A stretch of DNA of 64,000 nt, taken from NCBI RefSeq assembly GCF_900102105.1, contig NZ_FNBB01000011.1, positions 62,001 through 126,000 on the forward strand. Direction: 5' to 3'. The position numbers were made by a program, and so were the translations under genes. Source of the stretch: Agrobacterium pusense. GTDB lineage: Bacteria > Pseudomonadota > Alphaproteobacteria > Rhizobiales > Rhizobiaceae. Positions 57,424 to 64,000 of the stretch are shown piece by piece. Numbering within the stretch: the first letter of the stretch is position 1; every line of letters begins with the position of its first letter. The notes below the pieces were generated by a model, which worked only from the letters and a program-made list of their open reading frames with translations, was not told the origin of the DNA and did no database searches.

Positions 57424-58320
57424 TTGAACTGGATCACCAATTACGTTCGGCCGCGGATCAATTCCATGCTCGGCCGCCGCCCGGAGGTTCCGGAAAACCT
57501 GTGGATCAAGTGCCCGGAAACGGGTGAAATGGTCTTCCACAAGGATCTGGAAGACAACAAGTGGGTCATTCCGGCGTCCGGCTATCATATGAAGATGCCG
57601 GCCAAGGCGCGTCTTGCGGATCTTTTCGATGGCGGCGTTTATGAGGCTCTGCCGCAGCCGAAGGTGGCGCAGGACCCATTGAAGTTCCGCGATTCCAAGA
57701 AATACACCGATCGCCTGCGTGATAGCCGCGCGAAGACCGAGCAGGAGGATACGATCCTTGCCGGCGTTGGCTTGCTGAAGGGCCTGAAGATCGTCGCCGT
57801 CGTGCATGAATTCCAGTTCATGGGCGGCTCGCTCGGCATCGCCGCCGGCGAAGCGATCGTCAAGGCCTTTGAGCGTGCCATCTCCGAGCGCTGCCCGCTT
57901 GTCATGTTCCCGGCCTCCGGTGGCGCCCGCATGCAGGAAGGCATTCTTTCGCTGATGCAGTTGCCGCGCACCACGGTTGCGGTAAACATGCTGAAGGAAG
58001 CTGGCATGCCTTACATCGTGGTTCTGACCAACCCGACCACGGGCGGTGTCACGGCGTCCTACGCCATGCTCGGCGACGTGCATATTGCCGAACCGGGCGC
58101 TGAAATCTGCTTCGCCGGCAAGCGCGTGATCGAGCAGACCATTCGCGAAAAGCTGCCGGAAGGCTTCCAGACCTCGGAATACCTGCTGGAGCACGGCATG
58201 GTGGATATGGTCATTGATCGTCGCGAAATCCCGGACACGCTGGCTAATCTGCTCAAAATCATGACCAAGGCGCCCGCTGACAACGCAAACGCCGTCGTCC
58301 CCCTGGCCGTTTCGGCCTGA
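57424..58320 (+). CDS. accD: Acetyl-CoA carboxylase carboxyltransferase beta subunit AccD (no zinc finger)
   Basis: A 298-residue carboxyltransferase subunit of acetyl-CoA carboxylase. The crotonase-like core has [25 protein letters not shown] and [20 protein letters not shown] (each within family blocks). The zinc-ribbon found in E. coli AccD is lost: only the first cysteine remains (C30 in WIKCPETGE), the others are replaced by T33, I49 and S52. The TTG at 57424 follows AGGAG and gives [16 protein letters not shown]. The gene is linked to trpA and folC, a common order in alphaproteobacteria. Confidence 0.95.
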   Translation: MNWITNYVRPRINSMLGRRPEVPENLWIKCPETGEMVFHKDLEDNKWVIPASGYHMKMPAKARLADLFDGGVYEALPQPKVAQDPLKFRDSKKYTDRLRDSRAKTEQEDTILAGVGLLKGLKIVAVVHEFQFMGGSLGIAAGEAIVKAFERAISERCPLVMFPASGGARMQEGILSLMQLPRTTVAVNMLKEAGMPYIVVLTNPTTGGVTASYAMLGDVHIAEPGAEICFAGKRVIEQTIREKLPEGFQTSEYLLEHGMVDMVIDRREIPDTLANLLKIMTKAPADNANAVVPLAVSA

Positions 58321-58406
58321 GAAAAAAAATATGTCGCCCGGAGGCATAAATTGCCTCCGGGATGATGTTATACGTTGCCTGATTTCATTTTTGGGGCGGC
58401 GGACAA

Positions 58407-59786
58407 ATGACAAGCAAAACGCCTGAAAGGCGAACGGAAGACATGACGAAGCCCGCGATCGGTGAGGCAGAAAAGATCATTGAAGAGCTAATGCAGCTCC
58501 ACCCCAAGGGCTTTGATCTTTCACTCGACAGAATTTCCCGTCTTCTCGAAAAACTCGGCAATCCACAAAACAGAATGCCACCGGTGATCCATGTAGCCGG
58601 CACCAATGGCAAGGGTTCGGTTACTGCCTTTTGCCGTGCCCTCCTCGAGGCTGCAGGGCTCTCCGTCCACGTTCATACCTCACCGCATCTGGTAAATTGG
58701 CACGAACGATACCGTATCGGCGTGGCGGGCGATAAAGGCCGTTACGTCAAAGACGAGATATTTGCGGACGCGCTGCGCCGCATTGAAACTGCCAATGCAG
58801 GTCAGACAATCACGGTTTTCGAAATCCTGACTGCGGCTATGTTCGTGCTTTTTGCGGAACAGCCCGCCGATGCCGCGGTCGTTGAGGTTGGCTTGGGCGG
58901 CCGTTTCGATGCGACCAATGTCATCAATAACCCGGCGGTTTCCGTCATCATGCCGATTTCGCTTGATCACCAGGCTTATCTCGGCGATCGCGTGGAACTG
59001 ATTGCCGCCGAAAAGGCGGGAATCATGAAAAAGGGCTCACCCGTCGTCATTGGCCATCAGGAATATGATGCGGCGCTCGAAACACTTCTCGCCACGGCGG
59101 AGCGTCTCGGTTGCCCCGTGTCAGTCTATGGCCAGGATTTTTCCGCCCATGAAGAATTCGGCCGCATGGTCTATCAGGATGAGTTCGGACTGACGGATGC
59201 GCCGCTGCCACGGCTCCCGGGCCGTCACCAGCTCGCCAATGCCGCCGCCGCGATCCGCGCCGTCAAGGCTGCCGGTTTTGAGGTGACGGAGCGGATGATC
59301 GAAAAGGCCATGACCACGGTGGAATGGCCCGGTCGTCTTCAGCGCATCCTGACTGGAAAAATCGCTGAAATGGCACCGAAAGATGCGGAAATCTGGATCG
59401 ACGGTGGCCATAACCCCGGTGCGGGTGAAGTGATTGCAGAGGCAATGGCGGGTTTTGAGGAAAAGACGCCGCGGCCGCTCTTCATCATTGCCGGCCTCAT
59501 CAACACCAAGGATCCGGTGGGCTATTTCAAGGCCTTCGCCGATATTGCCGAATATGTCTTTACCGTGCCGATCGGCGGCACGGATGCGGCGATCGACCCT
59601 GTGGTACTCGCCCATGCCGCCTTCGATGCTGGCCTCGTTGCAGCGCCAACATCGTCTCTGACACATGCTCTGGAAGAGTTGTCGCGCCGCTTCGACCCTG
59701 AAGGACCGGCACCGCGCATCCTGATCGGCGGTTCGCTTTACCTTGCTGGCAATGCACTTGCCCTCAACGGCACGGTGCCGCAATAA
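58407..59786 (+). CDS. folC: Bifunctional folylpolyglutamate / dihydrofolate synthase FolC
   Basis: A 459-residue Mur-ligase-fold enzyme that adds glutamate to folates. The P-loop is VIHVAGTNGKGSVTAFCRAL; others are HTSPHLVNWHERYRIG, VVEVGLGGRFDATNVI, and DHQAYLGDRVELIAAEKAGI. The C-terminal ligase domain has WIDGGHNPGAGEVIAEA. ATG 58407 is kept; an ATG at 58443 (MTKPAIGEAE) would shorten it by 12 residues. It ends at a strong hairpin that it shares with trxA. Confidence 0.94.
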   Translation: MTSKTPERRTEDMTKPAIGEAEKIIEELMQLHPKGFDLSLDRISRLLEKLGNPQNRMPPVIHVAGTNGKGSVTAFCRALLEAAGLSVHVHTSPHLVNWHERYRIGVAGDKGRYVKDEIFADALRRIETANAGQTITVFEILTAAMFVLFAEQPADAAVVEVGLGGRFDATNVINNPAVSVIMPISLDHQAYLGDRVELIAAEKAGIMKKGSPVVIGHQEYDAALETLLATAERLGCPVSVYGQDFSAHEEFGRMVYQDEFGLTDAPLPRLPGRHQLANAAAAIRAVKAAGFEVTERMIEKAMTTVEWPGRLQRILTGKIAEMAPKDAEIWIDGGHNPGAGEVIAEAMAGFEEKTPRPLFIIAGLINTKDPVGYFKAFADIAEYVFTVPIGGTDAAIDPVVLAHAAFDAGLVAAPTSSLTHALEELSRRFDPEGPAPRILIGGSLYLAGNALALNGTVPQ

Positions 59787-59788
59787 AA

Positions 59789-59812
59789 AAGCCCGGCATC
59801 GCTGCCGGGCTT
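59789..59812. terminator. Bidirectional terminator, folC / trxA
   Basis: A perfect 10-bp stem AAGCCCGGCA / TGCCGGGCTT with a TCGC loop follows the folC stop directly, with A and T runs on both sides. Confidence 0.92.
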
Positions 59813-59833
59813 CTTTCATTCCATTGATATTGC

Positions 59834-60154
59834 TTATGCGGCGCCGGAAATCCAGGCCGAAAGCGCTGTCTTGGGAGCAGCGCCAACCTTGATGTCAGCC
59901 ACTTCACCGCTTTTGAAAATGGCGAGCGTCGGGATGGACCGAACGCCGAACTGAGCGGCCAGTTCCGGGTTTTCGTCGATATTCAGCTTTGCGACCTTGA
60001 CCTTGCCGGCCAACTCGGAGGAAATTTCCTCAAGGCTCGGCGCGATCATCTTGCACGGGCCGCACCATTCGGCCCAGAAATCCACCACGACGGGTTCGGA
60101 GGATTCAAGGACTTCGGACTGGAAGTTGGCGGCATCGACTTTTACGGTAGCCAT
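59834..60154 (-). CDS. trxA: Thioredoxin TrxA
   Basis: A 106-residue thioredoxin. It has the redox motif [20 protein letters not shown] (WCGPC), [20 protein letters not shown] with the cis-proline, and a normal C-terminus. ATG 60154 follows AAAGGAGAG; the frame is open upstream to 60235 but that extension is not part of thioredoxin. It reduces disulfides in the cytoplasm with thioredoxin reductase. It lies downstream of addA. Confidence 0.97.
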   Translation of the reverse strand: MATVKVDAANFQSEVLESSEPVVVDFWAEWCGPCKMIAPSLEEISSELAGKVKVAKLNIDENPELAAQFGVRSIPTLAIFKSGEVADIKVGAAPKTALSAWISGAA

Positions 60155-60231
60155 ATCTGGCTCTCCTTTCAGTAAATCTTTTCCACTATCGATGTGATGC
60201 GGGCGCGTCGAAATTTCAATGCCCCGGTATC

Positions 60232-63200
60232 TCACTTTGTCTTTATTGCGGCAAGGGCCTCTCTCATCGCATCGTCGCCAACCGTTATAAAGGCAGCATT
60301 TTCCGTATAAATCAGCGCACAGACAAATTCCTTGCCGGGATAAAGCGGTGCCAGAATTTCCCGATAAATGGCAAGCTGCGCCGTATGGGAGAAGGGTATT
60401 TCACGCGCTTCGCGGGGCGGCACTCGGTTGGTCTTGTAATCGATCAGGATGACGCGATCTCCCTCGACCGCCAGCCGGTCGATGCGGCCGGAGACGGCAT
60501 ATTGCTGCCGGCCGAGGGCCATCGTGCCCATGATCGACACTTCCGCGCGACTGTTGGCAGAGAAGGCCGGCTGAACCGCGGGTTCGGACATGACACGCAA
60601 AACGGCCCGTACCAATTGCTCGCGCTCGGTAACAGGCCAGAACCGCGCCGCGCGTTCAGCATAACGGCGCGCCGCCTCTTCCCGTTCGACCGCCGGAAAA
60701 TCGGGCAGCGCCTGAAGCATGCGATGCACCAACCGTCCGCGCTGCAGCGCCAATGAAGAGACCTCGGCTTTCCCCCCGAACAGTGGTGAGCGCACGGCGA
60801 GATCATCCGCACCGTCATCGATGATGGTGCCCGCGCCGGAAGGGCTGAGCGGTCTCGGTAGAGAGGGCAGGGCAGGCAAAGGGGTAAGAAGTCCCGCCGG
60901 AAGGGCATAGTCTTCCTGCTGCGGCGTTTCCGACGGCCTTTGTGGGACAGGTGTCGAGCGCGGTTCGGATTTGCGCCAGACAAGCCCCTGCCATTCCTCA
61001 ACATCCGCCGTGAAAAGCTGGGGCTTGCAATGGTCTTCGTTGTTGGCAAGCGCCTTTTTGACGATGGCATGCCAGCATTCGGGATTTTCCTTCTGGCCGC
61101 GATAACCGCAGACGACGAGATGATCGGCGGCGCGCGTCATGGCCACATAAAGCAGCCGCCGATATTCATCTTCGGCGACGGTCTTCAGCCGCTCTTCGTC
61201 CGATCGGATAAGGTGGTTTGAAAATCCGCTGCCGGGCAACCAGACCGGGAAGGCGTCTTCACCCGCTTCGACAAAACGCAGTTTAGGCACATGGCTGTGA
61301 TTGAAGGCCTTCGAACCGCCATCGACGACAAAAACGACGGGTGCTTCCAACCCCTTGGAGGCGTGCACGGTCATGATGCGAACTTCGCCGCGATCCTTGT
61401 CCTGCTCCCGCTTCACCTCCGGTGAGTCAGTTTCCAGAACGGAGAGAAAGGCCTGCAGGCCGGGCAGGCCGGTCCTTTCGTGATCCAGCGCGAAGGACAG
61501 GAATTCATCCAGAACGTCGCTTGCCTCGTTGCCAAGCCTGCCGAGAAATTTCTTGCGTCCGTCATGCAGTGTAAGCACCGCTGCGAAGAAATCATGTACG
61601 GTGGCCGTTTTAGAAAGCGCGATAAAACCTTCCAGCTTGGCGGTAACGCTGGAAAGATGGTTATTATCTTCCTGCGCAAGGATTTGCAGCCGTTTCCAGA
61701 CGCTCTCCGTTTCCGATCGCATGGCGGCAATGTCGAAAACGTCGTCTTCCGTCAGGTTGAAGAGTGGACTTTTCAAAAGTGCGGCAAGGGAAAGGTCGTC
61801 TTCGGGCAGGACAACGAAATGACCGAGCGCCAGAAGGTCCTGCACGGCAATGTGGTCGGTCAAACGAAGGCGGTCAGCGCCGGCAACGGGTATGTTCTTG
61901 CGCCGTTTCAGCTCCCGGGTCAGTGCATTGACGAAGGCATGACGTTTTCTGACAAGCACCAGAATGTCGCCCGGTTCGATTGCGCGCTCCACGCCTTTTT
62001 CGATGATGGTCTCGCGTCCGATCATATCGGCGATGCGCGCGGCGATCCGGCGGGCAATTATGGTGGCCGGCGCGCTTTCCCGCAGCGCATCGAAGGGGGC
62101 TGTCCAATCCTCTTCGTCCTCGGTGGTTTCCGGTGCCACCATATCCCACACTTCCACGGTGCCGGGATGGCCAGCGCGGTTGGACCGGTGCTCCACCGGC
62201 TCGTTATCGGCACTGAGGCCGCTTGCGTTATTCGGGTCCGAAAACACCTGGTCGACAGCCGCCAGCACATCCTCCGTGGATCGGAAGGATAGCGGCAGGC
62301 GAATGCGGTGAAAGGCCTGTTCGACCGAATCGACCCGTCTCTTGGTCTCTTCGCGCTCCTGCGAAAACCGTTCCGGCCGCGCGCCCTGGAATGAATAGAT
62401 CGACTGTTTTTCATCGCCCACGGCAAACAGCGTACGCCGCCCCATGCGGGCGCTCTCGCCAGTGAAGAAATCCGCCGCAAGCGACTGGATGATCGACCAT
62501 TGCACCGGGCTCGTGTCCTGCGCCTCATCGACCAGAATATGGTCGATGCCCTGATCCAGCTTGTAATGCACCCACGCACCCGCCGTATCGCGGTTGAGGA
62601 GGTTGGCCGCGCGCTCGATCAGGTCTTCGAAATCGAGCTGGCTTCGCTGTTTCTTCAGGTCTTCGAAATCACCGATCAGCCTTTCCGCCAGAACAAGGGC
62701 GCATTTGGTCGCCGCCAGCATTCGCACCAGACGATAACGGTTGCGGCAGGCAACGACATGGTCCCGCGCCAACGTCAGCGCGTCGAGAAGTTCGGGGGCG
62801 GATTTCTGCATGCCCTTGTTGATGACATAGGCATCCGATTTCTTTTCGCCCTTGGCCGTCAACAGGGCGGCTTCGATGAATTCCATCCGCCGCACGGGGT
62901 CTGGTTGTCGTTTTGCTTCCCTGAGTGCATAGGCGACATCGATGACGCGTGATCCACCCACCTCGTCGGCAAGGGTGAGGTACGTATCGAGCGCGAGGCC
63001 GGAGAGGCCGGGCAGAGGCCAGAAAGCGGCCGCGGCAGTTTCTTCGGTCTCTCCATCTGCAATCTGCATCGCCTGCCGCAACCGGGCATCGATGCCGCCT
63101 GACTGTTTGGCATCCAGAAGGAAGGCCCGCAGGGCACTGCGATTGGCGATGATGGCGGAAAGCAGCGCTTCCAACCCGCTTTCATCGGCGAGATCGAGAA

Positions 63201-63789
63201 CATAGGCCAGCGCCTGCGCCAGGTCCGCATCGCTTTCCGTCGAAACCGCGGTCAGGAGCGAACGGCGCGCCTCAGCCAGCAGCGTGGTTGCGGCGCGGTC
63301 GTCGAGAACGGAGAAATGGCCGGCGACATTGGCTTCCAGCGGAAATTGGTGCAGCAATGCCTCGCAGAAGGCGTGGATTGTCTGGATCTTCAAACCGCCC
63401 GGTGTTTCCAGCGCCTTGGCGAAGAGCCTGCGAGCCTCGGCGAGCTTGATGCGATCCGGCGCCTTGCCTTCGATGGCGGCGATGCGGTCCTTGAGATCGG
63501 AATCCGGCAAAGTAGCCCATTCCGCCAGACGGTCGAAGACGCGGCTCGACATTTCCGATGCTGCAGCCTTGGTATAGGTGAGGCAGAGGATCGCCGAAGG
63601 CCGGCAGCCAGCCAGAAGCAGGCGGATGACGCGCTGGGTCAGTACGTGGGTCTTGCCGGAACCGGCATTGGCCGACACCCAGGCGGAGCTGGCGGGATCG
63701 GAAGCAAGCCGCTGCCGGGCGCTGGTCCAGTCGATCCAGCTTTCAGGTGTGTCGGCGGCAGGACCGGCATCGAAGGGATCAATCGTCAT
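60232..63789 (-). CDS. addA: Double-strand break repair helicase-nuclease AddA
   Basis: A protein of about 1185 residues of the UvrD/Rep superfamily 1 helicases. The Walker A is [20 protein letters not shown] near residue 38; other helicase motifs are [33 protein letters not shown] and [23 protein letters not shown] [18 protein letters not shown]-terminal PD-(D/E)XK nuclease domain ends with [16 protein letters not shown]. AddAB processes broken DNA ends for recombination. ATG 63789 is preferred; the frame is open to 63843 but would overlap addB more deeply. It overlaps the addB stop by 11 bp. Confidence 0.95.
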   Translation of the reverse strand: MTIDPFDAGPAADTPESWIDWTSARQRLASDPASSAWVSANAGSGKTHVLTQRVIRLLLAGCRPSAILCLTYTKAAASEMSSRVFDRLAEWATLPDSDLKDRIAAIEGKAPDRIKLAEARRLFAKALETPGGLKIQTIHAFCEALLHQFPLEANVAGHFSVLDDRAATTLLAEARRSLLTAVSTESDADLAQALAYVLDLADESGLEALLSAIIANRSALRAFLLDAKQSGGIDARLRQAMQIADGETEETAAAAFWPLPGLSGLALDTYLTLADEVGGSRVIDVAYALREAKRQPDPVRRMEFIEAALLTAKGEKKSDAYVINKGMQKSAPELLDALTLARDHVVACRNRYRLVRMLAATKCALVLAERLIGDFEDLKKQRSQLDFEDLIERAANLLNRDTAGAWVHYKLDQGIDHILVDEAQDTSPVQWSIIQSLAADFFTGESARMGRRTLFAVGDEKQSIYSFQGARPERFSQEREETKRRVDSVEQAFHRIRLPLSFRSTEDVLAAVDQVFSDPNNASGLSADNEPVEHRSNRAGHPGTVEVWDMVAPETTEDEEDWTAPFDALRESAPATIIARRIAARIADMIGRETIIEKGVERAIEPGDILVLVRKRHAFVNALTRELKRRKNIPVAGADRLRLTDHIAVQDLLALGHFVVLPEDDLSLAALLKSPLFNLTEDDVFDIAAMRSETESVWKRLQILAQEDNNHLSSVTAKLEGFIALSKTATVHDFFAAVLTLHDGRKKFLGRLGNEASDVLDEFLSFALDHERTGLPGLQAFLSVLETDSPEVKREQDKDRGEVRIMTVHASKGLEAPVVFVVDGGSKAFNHSHVPKLRFVEAGEDAFPVWLPGSGFSNHLIRSDEERLKTVAEDEYRRLLYVAMTRAADHLVVCGYRGQKENPECWHAIVKKALANNEDHCKPQLFTADVEEWQGLVWRKSEPRSTPVPQRPSETPQQEDYALPAGLLTPLPALPSLPRPLSPSGAGTIIDDGADDLAVRSPLFGGKAEVSSLALQRGRLVHRMLQALPDFPAVEREEAARRYAERAARFWPVTEREQLVRAVLRVMSEPAVQPAFSANSRAEVSIMGTMALGRQQYAVSGRIDRLAVEGDRVILIDYKTNRVPPREAREIPFSHTAQLAIYREILAPLYPGKEFVCALIYTENAAFITVGDDAMREALAAIKTK

Positions 63790-64000
63790 CGCCGTCTCCC
63801 GGTTCTGCCGTCGACCATTCCGAAACGCGGGCGAGGTGATCATATTCCCCGCCGTAGGATTGCTGTTCTTCCGGCACCAGCCGCGAGGCGAAGCCGTTTT
63901 CCCCGTTGCGCAGCGAATGAACGAATTTGGTGAGCTGTCCTATCGATTCCGTCGCGAGCTCAATTGCCGATTTTGGCGGTCTTTTCCCGCTTCGGCTGGA
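63779..64000 (-). CDS. addB: AddB C-terminal fragment
   Basis: The frame on the minus strand is open from the window edge (64000) to the TGA at 63779-63781, 73 codons plus stop. The last residues are YGGEYDHLARVSEWSTAE then an acidic tail GDGDD. The sequence YDHLARVxEW is the usual C-terminus of alphaproteobacterial AddB, the partner nuclease of AddA. The 11-bp overlap with addA (same strand) fits the addB-addA operon. The rest lies outside the window. Confidence 0.85.
   Translation of the reverse strand, partial: SSRSGKRPPKSAIELATESIGQLTKFVHSLRNGENGFASRLVPEEQQSYGGEYDHLARVSEWSTAEPGDGDDD

Overview
The window reads as a contiguous piece of an alphaproteobacterial chromosome of the Rhizobiales, most likely Agrobacterium/Rhizobium. 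Reasons: an oxygen-dependent cobalamin pathway (CobG, CobN), rhizobial-type proteins throughout, the hemE / PEP-PPDK regulator junction that marks the replication origin in alphaproteobacteria, and GANTC (CcrM-type) sites at that junction. No phage, insertion sequence, CRISPR, tRNA or rRNA was recognised.

Region 1 (1-13052) is a cobalamin locus. The 3' end of cobK converges on a long minus-strand operon (DUF1636 ferredoxin-like gene, cobW, cobN, cobG, cobH, cobI, cobJ) headed by a clear cobalamin riboswitch at about 8643-8830. Plus-strand cobO and cobQ run the other way, then cobD and cobC, which start back to back with overlapping start codons.

Region 2 (13034-24874) is an L-sugar catabolic cluster. 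A sugar ABC transporter (ATPase, permease, binding protein) is followed on the minus strand by an aldo-keto reductase, an amidohydrolase-type lactonase, an LgoD-like zinc dehydrogenase, a UxaB-like reductase, a sugar mutarotase and L-fuconate dehydratase. A GntR/FCD regulator and full-length altronate dehydratase (uxaA) diverge on the plus strand. Together they suggest shared oxidation of L-fucose and L-galactose, then two branches: L-fuconate dehydration, and L-galactonate to tagaturonate to altronate to 2-keto-3-deoxygluconate.

Region 3 (24888-54605) surrounds the replication origin. Left of it lie purH, a heparinase-like gene, rsmB, htpX, an SDHAF4-like gene, then parB-parA-rsmG-mnmG-mnmE, rho, hemJ and hemE. 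The 400-bp hemE/regulator gap holds six DnaA-box-like sites and an AT-rich tract and is called oriC. To the right are the PPDK/PEPS regulator, maf, aroE, coaE, dnaQ, secB, fxsA, a Tim44-like gene, mltA, an Smr gene, an XRE regulator, gyrB, a nitroreductase, an FAH-family hydrolase, a PHA depolymerase and a YgjP-like metallopeptidase. Six parS-like sites (one perfect) span about 30 kb on both sides of oriC. From purH onward most genes point away from oriC, as expected for co-orientation with replication.

Region 4 (54668-64000) holds trpF-trpB-trpA-accD-folC on the plus strand, then trxA and addA-addB on the minus strand; addB runs off the right edge. Convergent gene pairs here are separated by clear bidirectional hairpin terminators.
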